This document shows, piece by piece, positions 9,901-18,364 of a stretch of DNA of 45,473 bases. This stretch comes from CAYGLF01 sp964350945. GTDB lineage: Bacteria; Chlamydiota; Chlamydiia; Chlamydiales; JAAZZY01. A model generated the notes under the pieces. It worked only from the letters and a program-made list of their open reading frames with translations, ran no database searches and had not been told where the DNA came from. Position 1 is the first letter of the stretch. Each line of letters opens with the position of its first letter. The position numbers were made by a program, and so were the translations under genes. The DNA lies in the NCBI GenBank assembly GCA_964350945.1, contig CAYGLF010000011.1, positions 1 to 45,473 of the forward strand, in the 5' to 3' direction.

Positions 9901-11089
9901 TAAATCACTTTTAAAAACTAAATCGATTGAACCGCAACAAACATTTGTACTTGAATTAGGATCTAAGATTTTAATAACTGATGGTCATCCAGTTAAGAAA
10001 AAACAAAAGATTGCAGTTTGGGAACAGCATAACGTTCCTATTATTTGTGATCGACCTGGATATGTAAAATATGAAGATCTCGTTGAAGGTCTTTCAACAG
10101 AAAGAGATATCAATAAAAAGACCGGGCAAGTTGAATTGGTTGTCAAGCAGCACAGAGGCGAGCTTCACCCAGAGATAGCGATTTACTCCGACAAGGAATT
10201 TGAAGACTTAGTTGGTACCTATTCACTTCCAGCTTCAGCTGTTATTTCAGTGAATGAAGGTGAAAAGGTATCAGGTGGAGCATTCTTAGCTCGTATTCCT
10301 CGTGGAGCGATTAAGACAAAGGATATTACCGGAGGTCTACCACGTGTTGCCGAGCTTTTTGAAGCAAGACGTCCAAAAATTGCTGCAGAAATTGCAAAGC
10401 TTGATGGTATTATTGACTTTAAAGGGGTCCAAAAAAATAAACGTATCGTGGTCGTACGTGATGAAGTGACTCAAATGGAAGAGGAGCACTCTATCCCATT
10501 ATCTAAGCATCTTATTGTTCAGAAAGGAGACTTCGTTGTTAAAGGTCAGCAGCTTACTGATGGTCTTGTAGTTCCTCACGAAATTTTGGATATCTGTGGA
10601 GTTCGTGAACTTCAGAAATATTTAGTCAATCAAGTGCAAGAAGTTTATCGCCTTCAAGGGGTTGATATTAACGACAAGCACATTGAAATTATTGTTCGTC
10701 AGATGCTCCGTAAGGTCCGTATTAATGATCCGGGAGATACTATTTTCTTATATGGTGAAGATGTTAATAAAAAGGATTTCTATATTGAGAATAAAAAAGT
10801 CATGGAAGAAGGGGGGAAACCTGCTCAAGCCTTCCCAATTCTTTTAGGAATCACAAAAGCTTCACTTGGAACTGATTCTTTCCTTTCTGCTGCTTCATTC
10901 CAAGATACCACTCGTATCTTAGCAGAGGCCGCATGTGAAGCAAAAACAGACTTCCTTATGGGCTTTAAAGAGAACATCATTATTGGACATATTATTCCTG
11001 GAGGAACAGGGTTTAATTACCATAAGAGTGTAAAAGACCATGTTGCTCGTGAGCACGATAGTGAACTGGCCTTTGACTTTGTCAGCTAG
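6929..11089 (+). CDS. rpoC: DNA-directed RNA polymerase subunit beta'
   Basis: Beta' carries the catalytic magnesium site of RNA polymerase. The motif [12 protein letters not shown] is present, with the three catalytic aspartates at D456, D458 and D460. The N-terminal zinc ribbon is intact (C65, C67, C80, C83) and the second zinc site ends in [11 protein letters not shown]. The bridge-helix and trigger-loop part is readable near [21 protein letters not shown]. Length is 1386 residues, in the chlamydial range. GGGAG lies just before ATG 6929. It forms one transcription unit with rpoB and ends 31 bases before a strong hairpin terminator. Confidence 0.98.
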   Translation: [1386 protein letters not shown]

Positions 11090-11119
11090 TTATTGTTTAA
11101 ATGAACAAAGATGTTAATT

Positions 11120-11152
11120 AAAAAAGCACCTTCTTAATGAGGGTGCTTTTTT
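11120..11152 (+). terminator. Bidirectional intrinsic terminator between rpoC and tal
   Basis: Bases 11120-11133 pair with 11139-11152 around a five-base loop. The core is AGCACC/GGTGCT with one T-G wobble, flanked by a run of A on the left and T on the right. On the plus strand this is a GC stem followed by T, ending rpoC. Read on the minus strand it is a similar stem (one A-C mismatch) followed by TTTTTTAATTAA, placed 59 bases after the tal stop. It is the clearest terminator in the window. Confidence 0.9.
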
Positions 11153-11209
11153 ATATCTCGAAAATATGAACTATGCATAGTTTGATGTAAAAAATCTTTT
11201 TTAAAAAGG

Positions 11210-12184
11210 TTAGTTCCCCTTTTCAATTTTATCAAAAATGAATTTTTCTAGTTTTATCAAATCAGCGCTAAATTTACGTATGCCTTCGGCCAACTTTTCA
11301 ATAGCCATCGCATTGTCGTTAAGTGCAAACCTAAAGTCTTTTTCTTCAAAGTGTAGTTTTTTAAGGTCTAGTTCAGAGGCTTTTTCAGCAAATAATTTTT
11401 GAGCAACTTCCCCATTAGAATTTTTTAATTCTTCTAAAAATTTAGGAGCGATAGTCAGAAGATCGCAACCTGCAAGCTCTAAAATTTCATCTAAGTTGCG
11501 GAAACTAGCTCCCATAACTTGTGTCTTATAGCCAAACTTCTTGTAATAGTTAAATATTTCTTTAACGGATTTAACTCCGGGGTCTTCAGCAGGAGGATAG
11601 CCCTCTACTTTATCATGCTTTTTATACCAGTCAAAAATACGTCCAACAAAAGGTGAAATAAGTGTGGCATTAACTTCGGCAGCTGCAACAGCTTGCGGCA
11701 TGCTGAACATTAAGGTCATATTACAGTGGATGCCTTCTTTTTCTAAAACTTCAGCAGCTTTGATTCCTTCCCAAGTTGAAGCAAGCTTAATTAGAATGCG
11801 CTTTTTATCTATTCCAGCTTTTTCATACATGCTGATTAACTTGCGGCCTTTCTCAATACTCCCTTCAATGTCAAATGAAAGCCTAGCATCGACCTCAGTT
11901 GAGACTCTGTTGGGGACAATTTTTAAAATTTCACAACCAAAATTGACCATGAGCTTGTCGATGATATGACTTTTTTGTGAGGCAAAATCTTGTGCTTGGG
12001 ATTGTCCATAGTGGATCGCCTCTTCAACTAGTCCTTGGTATTCTACTTGTTCGGTAGCTGCCTTGAAAATAAGTGAAGGGTTGGTGGTTGCATCAGTTGG
12101 CTGGTATTGTTTGATCGAGTTGATGTCTCCAGTGTCAGCAACCACTGTTGTCATTGATTTGAATGTATCAAGTTTAGTGTTCAT
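11210..12184 (-). CDS. tal: Transaldolase
   Basis: Transfers a dihydroxyacetone unit between sugar phosphates in the non-oxidative pentose phosphate pathway, in the cytoplasm. The 324-residue protein is the TalB-type enzyme: N terminus MNTKLDTFKSMTTVVADTGD with the catalytic aspartate (D17), the TTNPSLI loop (33-39), and the Schiff-base lysine K133 in ILIKLAST, followed by GIHCNMTLMFS. ATG 12184 is supported by a GAGGGAG ribosome-binding site at 12190-12196 (minus strand). The gene lies convergent to rpoC, exactly as in Chlamydia trachomatis. Since chlamydiae import much of their carbon as sugar phosphate, this supplies ribose and erythrose phosphates. Confidence 0.97.
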   Translation of the reverse strand: MNTKLDTFKSMTTVVADTGDINSIKQYQPTDATTNPSLIFKAATEQVEYQGLVEEAIHYGQSQAQDFASQKSHIIDKLMVNFGCEILKIVPNRVSTEVDARLSFDIEGSIEKGRKLISMYEKAGIDKKRILIKLASTWEGIKAAEVLEKEGIHCNMTLMFSMPQAVAAAEVNATLISPFVGRIFDWYKKHDKVEGYPPAEDPGVKSVKEIFNYYKKFGYKTQVMGASFRNLDEILELAGCDLLTIAPKFLEELKNSNGEVAQKLFAEKASELDLKKLHFEEKDFRFALNDNAMAIEKLAEGIRKFSADLIKLEKFIFDKIEKGN

Positions 12185-12189
12185 CTTTG

Positions 12190-12221
12190 CTCCCTCTATA
12201 TGTGCATAAAGTTTGATTATA
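12190..12221 (-). promoter_or_regulatory. Ribosome-binding site and probable -10 box of tal
   Basis: On the minus strand a perfect TATAAT occupies 12221-12216 and a strong GAGGGAG site occupies 12196-12190, six bases before the ATG. A good -35 box is not evident at 16-18 bases. Chlamydial promoters often have weak -35 boxes, so this is plausible but not certain. Confidence 0.45.
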
Positions 12222-12285
12222 TCAAGAACTTATTTATTGAACAGAAGATTGTAAAAAAGACTGGTCTATCATGGTTTAGACAAGT

Positions 12286-12666
12286 TTACTTGCTAATAGC
12301 AACCCCTTTGATGGTATCGACTCTAAATGCAATTGAGGTTTTTTCGCCCCCAATACTGAGTTCTAAAATAGAACTGAGCCTTGTAAGGAGCAATTGGAAG
12401 GGGATTTTTACTTGGTGAGGTCCAACGTCTACAGCGACTGCAGATTGGCCAAAAATACTTTTAGATAATTGGATTTGTCGGCAAAGAGCTTCAAACTGTT
12501 TTAACTGCTCTAATATCTGGGGCCCTAAAAGATATTGTTTATGGCATTTTTGGCAAGTTAGTGTTTTTGATAAATGGGAATGATCAAGTGCTGAAAATGA
12601 GACGGGAGTATTGCATTCACTACATTTAAACTCTAAGTTTTGCTGGGGTGTCTGAGGTGATGGCAT
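12286..12666 (-). CDS. Small zinc-ribbon protein of unknown function
   Basis: A 126-residue protein with two CxxC pairs (C15/C18 and C38/C41), 19 residues apart, which is a classical zinc-ribbon layout. After it come a short charged helix region (about 48-68) and a C-terminal part with beta-rich, hydrophobic segments. I see no catalytic motif. ATG 12666 follows AGGT at a good distance on the minus strand. In C. trachomatis the gene at this place (CT312) carries the label 'predicted ferredoxin'; the cysteine spacing here suits zinc better than an iron-sulfur cluster. It lies between tal and another unknown gene, all on the minus strand. Role unknown. Confidence 0.75.
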   Translation of the reverse strand: MPSPQTPQQNLEFKCSECNTPVSFSALDHSHLSKTLTCQKCHKQYLLGPQILEQLKQFEALCRQIQLSKSIFGQSAVAVDVGPHQVKIPFQLLLTRLSSILELSIGGEKTSIAFRVDTIKGVAISK

Positions 12667-12752
12667 AAATGTTACCTGTTATTAAAAAATCACTATATCA
12701 TGATTCGGAAAATTTATTCAAAGCATTCTCAATTTGGAATATACTTGTAGTC

Positions 12753-13616
12753 TTAGAGCTCTTCGTTGTTTGGCATGTCTTTTGCAGGTTTTTTACTGAG
12801 ATTCTCAGAAATTTCTGTTCTTAGTTTGGAGGGGAGACTATTTAGTTGCGATGTAAGGGTGTCTCTCCAGTTAAAATCAGATATTATGCGGTTTTTTTTG
12901 CGGTCCTTACAGATTGTTTTTTTGTTAGGCGTCGGGGTTCGGTTTTTGCAAAAGTCGAACCTATACGTTTTAATCCAGAGTTCTCGAACTTTGTCGGGGC
13001 TGATGGAAAGTGCAATTTTATCCTCTTCTGTAGCCACTATAAAGGCACCTAAATTCTTCATTGTATCGGGGTGTAGGTGGGTTGTTTCGGGAAAAATATG
13101 AGGTTGGCTGACGAGCTCTTGGACTTTTTTTTCTGCAAAAAAAGCGGCAGCTTGCTTGCAAATAACATATTCTGCAGGCTCTTGATCAGAGGGTTGAAGG
13201 CTACAGTCTAGTGGCCGTGTTTGGTGTGAAAAAACCGAGAAGATTGAGGATATAAATGAAGTTGCAAGTGAAACTCCTGGGATCCATGAAGCTACATATC
13301 CAAGTGTTGTCTGTTCGATTTTATTATACTCTTCCAGTTGCGCTTGCACCTTCTCAGGGCTTAGCAGTTTCGAAAAAACAATGAAAGCAAGGCGGTTTAA
13401 ACGTGTTTCACTATCGAGCTCCTTAGTAGGGTCAAGTTTAAAGTAGTTTTCCTCAGTTTCTCTGATTAACGCAGCTGCCTGTATTTTGGTGTTACTAATA
13501 ATTTCTTTCGAGGCCCGCTGGATGGAGGGGTAGAGGGAAAAGAGTTTGGCCGTTTCATCAAAGTTGGCAATAACGTTATATATGGTTCTGGTAGATTGAA
13601 TAATTAATCCAGTCAT
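12753..13616 (-). CDS. Conserved-position hypothetical protein
   Basis: A 287-residue protein I do not recognise. It has an alpha-helical N-terminal half, one hydrophobic stretch at about residues 107-130 (GYVASWIPGVSLATSFISSIF), and a basic, polar C-terminal tail (about 225-287). There is no clear signal peptide. The start ATG 13616 is preceded on the minus strand by AAAGGGA at a good distance. Its position between the zinc-ribbon gene and the ATPase operon is that of C. trachomatis CT311, which I recall being described as released into the host cytosol. Orthology here rests on position only. It is divergent from the ATPase operon, with 224 bases between the two starts. Confidence 0.75.
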   Translation of the reverse strand: MTGLIIQSTRTIYNVIANFDETAKLFSLYPSIQRASKEIISNTKIQAAALIRETEENYFKLDPTKELDSETRLNRLAFIVFSKLLSPEKVQAQLEEYNKIEQTTLGYVASWIPGVSLATSFISSIFSVFSHQTRPLDCSLQPSDQEPAEYVICKQAAAFFAEKKVQELVSQPHIFPETTHLHPDTMKNLGAFIVATEEDKIALSISPDKVRELWIKTYRFDFCKNRTPTPNKKTICKDRKKNRIISDFNWRDTLTSQLNSLPSKLRTEISENLSKKPAKDMPNNEEL

Positions 13617-13773
13617 GCGATTTTTCCCTTTAAGTTCACACAGGTAAAGTTTTTTTTACAATGATAGAAGATTTAACCAAAAAAAACTAATTTTTTTTAT
13701 TAATCTATCTGCTGAGAAAAGAGAACTGGCTCATTAAGGTTTTTTCACGTAAGATGCTCAGCGTATTTTGTTG

Positions 13774-13802
13774 TTGAAAAATTTGTCACTTTTATTGATA
13801 AT
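13774..13802 (+). promoter_or_regulatory. Probable promoter of the V-type ATPase operon
   Basis: TTGAAA at 13774-13779 and GATAAT at 13797-13802 are separated by exactly 17 bases; each matches the sigma-70 consensus in five of six positions. Transcription would start near 13809, about 30 bases before the atpE ATG, leaving room for the AGGTGA ribosome-binding site. The rest of the 224-base gap (13617-13773) is AT-rich and shows no other clear feature. Confidence 0.65.
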
Positions 13803-13840
13803 TTTTAAAAATTGAATCTCAAACTAAGGTGAATTTTAGA

Positions 13841-14473
13841 ATGAAAACTCTGGAAAAAGGGAAGAACAAACTAGGTGAGATTTGTGCTGTTTTGCGAAAA
13901 GAGACATTGGAGCCAGCACAACTAGAAGCTGATAAAATTATTGAAGCAGCTAGAGCTGAGAACCGACAAATTATTGCACGTGCCAAGCAAGAAGCTGAAG
14001 CATTGATTTTAAAAGCACAGCAAACAATTGCCCAAGAGAGAAAACTCTTTGAAAGTTCGATGGATCTCGCAGCTAAACAAAGTTTTGATCAGCTCAAGCA
14101 GCAAATAGAGCAGCGCTTATTTGATGCTCAAATAGCCCATATTACGGATCTTTTTTTAAAAGATGGCTCTGGGATGGCCCAGCTTGTTGCGGCTGTTATT
14201 CGCTCGGTTGAGACCGAAGGTGTGCACACTAATTTAGCACTTGCCCTTGCTAAGAATATTTCTCCAGAAGATGTTAGTTTAGCGCTTGCCGGAGATGTCG
14301 CAAAGAAAATCAAAGAGAAGGCTATTCCTATTGATTTATTGGAGAGGGGCGCTTCAATTAAACTTGTGGATCAAAAATTGAGTGTTGAGATTTCAGATCA
14401 GTCTCTCAAAGAACTTCTTGGAAGCTTCTTAAGAGAGTCATTCCGCAAAGTTTTGTTTCACAGTGATCAATAA
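13841..14473 (+). CDS. atpE: V-type ATP synthase subunit E
   Basis: Peripheral-stalk subunit that holds the A3B3 head still against the rotor. The 210-residue protein has a long charged N-terminal helix (about residues 20-75, rich in Ala, Glu, Lys and Gln, likely a right-handed coiled coil) and a globular C-terminal domain, as expected for subunit E. The frame opens at GTG 13829, but that codon is part of AGGTGA (13827-13832), a strong ribosome-binding site eight bases before ATG 13841, so I use the ATG. It is the first gene of the ATPase operon, and the next gene starts 14 bases after it. Confidence 0.9.
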   Translation: MKTLEKGKNKLGEICAVLRKETLEPAQLEADKIIEAARAENRQIIARAKQEAEALILKAQQTIAQERKLFESSMDLAAKQSFDQLKQQIEQRLFDAQIAHITDLFLKDGSGMAQLVAAVIRSVETEGVHTNLALALAKNISPEDVSLALAGDVAKKIKEKAIPIDLLERGASIKLVDQKLSVEISDQSLKELLGSFLRESFRKVLFHSDQ

Positions 14474-14487
14474 ATAAGTGAGCTCTG

Positions 14488-15276
14488 ATGGTGGTTAACT
14501 ATTACTTTTTGGCAAGTTTATTGCCCTCAAATCTGATACTTGGAAATAATCCAGAGGTTCCGTTTTCGGAGTTTAATGAATTATGTCTGCAAAACTTAAA
14601 TCCAAGTGATCTTGAGCAGATTAAAACTATGCGTCGGTACACAGACATTAAAAATTTACGTCCTTTGTGGCAGAAAAAATCATTGGATCCACATGGAAAT
14701 TATAACGATAAAGAGCTTGAAACCCACCTGTTACTTGAAGAGGGCTTTCCTGAATATGTATTTGAGTTTTTGCGAGATCATGAGAGTGTTGAAGAACGTC
14801 TGGATTTTTTTCCAAAACTGTTGGCGCAATTTTTTACTGAAGAAATTGCAGTTGCTAGCAATTTTTTAAAAAATTTTTTGGTGTTTGAGCGTTCCTGGAG
14901 ATTGCTATTGCTTGCCCTGAGGGCCAAAGCTTACCAAAAAGACGTGACATGGGAGCTTCAACACGAGGATGCAAGTGATGATGAGGTTGCTTATATAATA
15001 GCTCAAAAAGACTCCAACGAATTTGAGGTGCCCAAGGATTACGAGGAACTTAAAGAGATCTACCACAAGTATCGAAGAGAGCCTCTTAAAATGCACTGGG
15101 AGATGGAGCAATTTAAACTTAAAAAAATAGAGACCTTTGTCGAAAGTGGTGTCTTTTCAGCTGACAATGTATTGAGCTATCTTGCTCAATTAATTATTGT
15201 AGAAAACTGGCTCAAATTGAACCACGATCAAGGTGTGAGTATTGTAGAGAATATAATGAAGGAACGACTGGTATGA
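14488..15276 (+). CDS. V-type ATPase operon protein, DUF2764 (subunit C position)
   Basis: A 262-residue, mostly helical, soluble protein beginning MVVNYYFLASLLPSNLILG. This N terminus and the second place in the operon mark it as the DUF2764 family that accompanies V-type ATPases in chlamydiae and spirochaetes. By position it probably does the job of subunit C/d, which links the rotor shaft to the membrane ring, but sequence likeness to classical subunit C is weak. The stop overlaps the atpA start (ATGA at 15273-15276), so the two are translationally coupled. Function is inference from context. Confidence 0.85.
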   Translation: MVVNYYFLASLLPSNLILGNNPEVPFSEFNELCLQNLNPSDLEQIKTMRRYTDIKNLRPLWQKKSLDPHGNYNDKELETHLLLEEGFPEYVFEFLRDHESVEERLDFFPKLLAQFFTEEIAVASNFLKNFLVFERSWRLLLLALRAKAYQKDVTWELQHEDASDDEVAYIIAQKDSNEFEVPKDYEELKEIYHKYRREPLKMHWEMEQFKLKKIETFVESGVFSADNVLSYLAQLIIVENWLKLNHDQGVSIVENIMKERLV

Positions 15277-17057
15277 ACCAACAGTATGAAAATCGAGCAA
15301 CAGGCAAAGTTGTAAAAGCCTTTGGGAATCTACTTCAGGTGCGCTTTGAAGGGAACATTAGACAGGGTGAAGTCGCAATGATTCAGGTCGGAGACCGTGC
15401 GCTTAAAGCTGAAGTTATTGAAATTGTAGGAGAAGAGGCTAAGTTACAGGTCTATGAAGATACAAGGGGGGTTGCTCTAAATACTAAAGTGACTTTTACA
15501 CAAGATCTTTTAGAAGCCGAGCTTGCTCCTGGCCTGTTGAAAAGTGTGGTAGATGGTCTGCAGAACCCTCTCGAGCGTCTTGCTCAAGAAACGGGTCTCT
15601 TTTTAGCAAGAGGGGTTTATATCCCCCCTATTGACAGAGAGGCAGAGTGGGATTATAAAGCTGTTGCTAAAGTGGGCGATTTACTAGAGAGGGGAGATCT
15701 TCTAGGGACTACTAAGGAGACGCACTTTGACCACCACATTATGGTCCCTTTCTCATTTTACGGAAAAGTCAAGCTGACTGAAGTCGTGCCTTGTGGAAAA
15801 TATACTGTAGAGAAAGTCGTAGCTAAGGGGGTGGATGAATCAGGAAAAGAGCATTCCTTTACAATGATTCAAAAGTGGCCAATTAAAAATGCGCTAATCC
15901 ATGGTAAAAAAATTAAAGCCTCTAAAATGATGAGCTGTGGTTTACGCACAGTTGATACACAGTTTCCCATTGCAAAAGGGGGGACTTTTTGTTCTCCGGG
16001 GCCTTTTGGAGCAGGGAAAACAGTTTTGCAACACCACCTATCAAAATTTTCAACGGTTGATGTTGTTGTAGTCGCTGCTTGCGGTGAGCGGGCTGGGGAA
16101 GTGGTCGAAGTTTTAAAAGAGTTCCCTCATTTAACAGATCCTAATACCGGGGGATCATTAATGGAACGCACGGTTATTATTTGTAATACATCCTCTATGC
16201 CAGTGGCTGCCAGAGAATCTTCTATTTACTTGGGAGTGACTATTGCTGAGTATTATCGACAAATGGGATTGAATGTGTTAATGCTTGCTGATTCAACTTC
16301 TCGCTGGGCACAAGCACTGCGTGAGATGTCAGGAAGGCTTGAGGAAATTCCAGGGGAGGAGGCTTTCCCAGCTTATCTCGCCTCGAGAATAGCTTCTTTT
16401 TATGAGAGAGCTGGGGCTTTAGAGCTTCGTAATGGGAATGTTGGTACAGTGACGATTGGAGGAGCAGTGTCTCCTGCTGGGGGGAACTTTGAAGAGCCTG
16501 TGACACAAGCGACTCTCGCTGTAGTTGGAGCCTTTTTAGGGCTTTCAAGAGCCCGTTCTGATGCACGTCGTTATCCGGCCATTGACCCTTTAATTTCATG
16601 GTCAAAATATATTCAGATTGCAAGCCAAGATCTTGAAAAAGAATTTGGAAACTGGGAGGAAAAAGTTAACTTTTCAGCTAGCATCCTTAAAGATGGGGAC
16701 GAGATTGGAAAGCGCATGGAGGTCATTGGGGAAGAGGGAACAGCTTTAGAAGATTTTATCATCTACCTCAAAGCTGAACTATACGATTTTAGTTACCTTC
16801 AACAGAATGCATTCGACTCTGAAGATGCATATTGCCCTCAAAAACGCCAGCTGGCTCTTTTTAAACTTATTTGTGAAATCTTAGAAAAAGAATTCTTATT
16901 TGAGGATCATGATTCTGCGAGAGGGTATTTTTTGAAATTGCAAAATAGTTTGAAGAATTTAAATTTCACGGCCTTTGAATCCGAAAAATACCTTCAGATT
17001 ATGAGTGAAATTAGACAACTTTTAGATGAACCGGTTACACAAGGAGCTTCTTTATAA
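15273..17057 (+). CDS. atpA: V-type ATP synthase catalytic subunit A
   Basis: Catalytic nucleotide-binding subunit of the A3B3 head. The P-loop GPFGAGKT spans residues 243-250 and is followed by the family's ACGERAGEVVEVL segment with the catalytic glutamate region and by ADSTSRWAQALREMSGRLEEIPGE-type sequence. The long insertion between the N-terminal barrel and the nucleotide domain (about 100-200) is the non-homologous region that separates A-type from F-type beta subunits. Length is 594 residues, normal. The ATG overlaps the previous stop, and the stop overlaps the atpB start (TAATG at 17055-17059). The C-terminal helical domain is complete. Confidence 0.97.
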   Translation: MNQQYENRATGKVVKAFGNLLQVRFEGNIRQGEVAMIQVGDRALKAEVIEIVGEEAKLQVYEDTRGVALNTKVTFTQDLLEAELAPGLLKSVVDGLQNPLERLAQETGLFLARGVYIPPIDREAEWDYKAVAKVGDLLERGDLLGTTKETHFDHHIMVPFSFYGKVKLTEVVPCGKYTVEKVVAKGVDESGKEHSFTMIQKWPIKNALIHGKKIKASKMMSCGLRTVDTQFPIAKGGTFCSPGPFGAGKTVLQHHLSKFSTVDVVVVAACGERAGEVVEVLKEFPHLTDPNTGGSLMERTVIICNTSSMPVAARESSIYLGVTIAEYYRQMGLNVLMLADSTSRWAQALREMSGRLEEIPGEEAFPAYLASRIASFYERAGALELRNGNVGTVTIGGAVSPAGGNFEEPVTQATLAVVGAFLGLSRARSDARRYPAIDPLISWSKYIQIASQDLEKEFGNWEEKVNFSASILKDGDEIGKRMEVIGEEGTALEDFIIYLKAELYDFSYLQQNAFDSEDAYCPQKRQLALFKLICEILEKEFLFEDHDSARGYFLKLQNSLKNLNFTAFESEKYLQIMSEIRQLLDEPVTQGASL

Positions 17058-18364
17058 TGAAAGTAGCACATGATCGAATCAATAATATGCGAGGAAATCT
17101 CATAACGGTAACGGCTACAGATGTTGTTTTGGGAGAACTTGCAAAAATTGAAAAAAACGATGGGACTTCAACGCTTGCTTCTGTCTTAAGAATTGAGAAT
17201 GACCAAGCAACTCTCCAGGTATTTGGGGGGACGAGAGGGATCTCTACTGGAGATCAGGTGATTTTTTTAAAAAAAGAAATGACCACTGTTTTTGGAGATC
17301 ATCTTTTAGGACGTCGACTAGATGGTGCAGGGAGACCTATTGATGGGGGGCCTCAAATTATGGGTGAGGAAATTCCTATTGGAACCCCTTCTTTTAATCC
17401 GGCCCGTCGTATTGTCCCCAAGGATATGGTAAAAACTAATATCCCTATGATTGATATGTTTAATTGTCTGGTTAAATCACAGAAAATTCCAATTTTTTCG
17501 GTCGCAGGGGAGCCCTATAATCAACTACTAATGCGTATTGCTAATCAAACAGACGCAGACATTGTAATTATTGGTGGGATGGGACTTACTTTTGATAACT
17601 ATCAGGCTTTTATTGATAATGCAGAACATTCAGGGTCGATTGGAAGAACCATTATGTTTGCTCACAGAGCTACCGACCCCATTGTGGAGTGCGTGTTAGT
17701 TCCCGATATGGCTCTTGCTTGTGCAGAGCGTTTTGCGATGCAGAATAAAAATGTGTTGGTGCTTTTAACTGATATGACCGCGTTTGCAGATGCGATCAAA
17801 GAAATTTCGATTACGATGGATCAAATCCCCTCTAACCGAGGCTACCCAGGGTCTCTGTACTCAGATTTAGCCTCACGTTATGAAAAAGCGATTGATATTG
17901 ACGGCAGCGGCTCTATTACGTTGATTGCCGTGACGACGATGCCTGGGGATGATGTCACTCACCCTATTCCAGATAATACAGGCTATATCACAGAAGGTCA
18001 ATTTTACCTTCATGGAGGTCGCATCGATCCTTTTGGTTCACTTTCTCGCCTTAAACAGCAAGTGATCGGTAAGGTTACTAGAGAGGATCATGGAGATATT
18101 GCGAACAATATGATTCGCCTCTACGCAGATTCTAAGAAGGCACGAGAGCGTCAGGCAATGGGTTTTAGACTTTCAAAATGGGATGAGAAGCTATTGAATT
18201 ACTCTCAGTTGTTTGAAGATAAAATGATGAACCTAGAGGTTAACCTTCCTATTGATGAGGCGATTGATCTAGGTTGGAAAATCTTAGCGGACTGTTTTCA
18301 GATGGATGAAGTTGGGATGAAACAGAAATTCATAGATGCTTATTGGCCAAAAAAAGGTGAGTGA
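17057..18364 (+). CDS. atpB: V-type ATP synthase subunit B
   Basis: Non-catalytic nucleotide-site subunit that alternates with A in the head. The 435-residue protein has no P-loop; the corresponding place reads SVAGEPYNQLLMRI, which is normal for B subunits. Family landmarks include the PIDMFNCLVKSQKIPIFS segment and SRYEKAIDIDGSGSITLI. The ATG at 17057 shares one base with the atpA stop, and the stop TGA at 18362-18364 shares its last base with the ATG of atpD. This tight packing suggests coupled translation in fixed ratios. Confidence 0.97.
   Translation: MKVAHDRINNMRGNLITVTATDVVLGELAKIEKNDGTSTLASVLRIENDQATLQVFGGTRGISTGDQVIFLKKEMTTVFGDHLLGRRLDGAGRPIDGGPQIMGEEIPIGTPSFNPARRIVPKDMVKTNIPMIDMFNCLVKSQKIPIFSVAGEPYNQLLMRIANQTDADIVIIGGMGLTFDNYQAFIDNAEHSGSIGRTIMFAHRATDPIVECVLVPDMALACAERFAMQNKNVLVLLTDMTAFADAIKEISITMDQIPSNRGYPGSLYSDLASRYEKAIDIDGSGSITLIAVTTMPGDDVTHPIPDNTGYITEGQFYLHGGRIDPFGSLSRLKQQVIGKVTREDHGDIANNMIRLYADSKKARERQAMGFRLSKWDEKLLNYSQLFEDKMMNLEVNLPIDEAIDLGWKILADCFQMDEVGMKQKFIDAYWPKKGE

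Noticed and set aside
12766..13101. 111-codon plus-strand frame opposite the 287-residue unknown protein
   Set aside because: The minus-strand frame is longer, has a good ribosome-binding site and a more protein-like composition; the plus frame is probably a shadow.
13829..13840. GTG 13829 as the start of atpE
   Set aside because: This GTG is part of the AGGTGA ribosome-binding site for ATG 13841.
16240..16623. 127-codon open frame on the minus strand inside atpA
   Set aside because: It lies fully within the conserved catalytic subunit gene, has low-complexity Gln/Leu/Ser composition and no ribosome-binding context.
17057..18364. Missing P-loop in the ATPase B subunit as a sign of a broken gene
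   Set aside because: B subunits of V/A-type ATPases normally lack the P-loop; the gene is full length.
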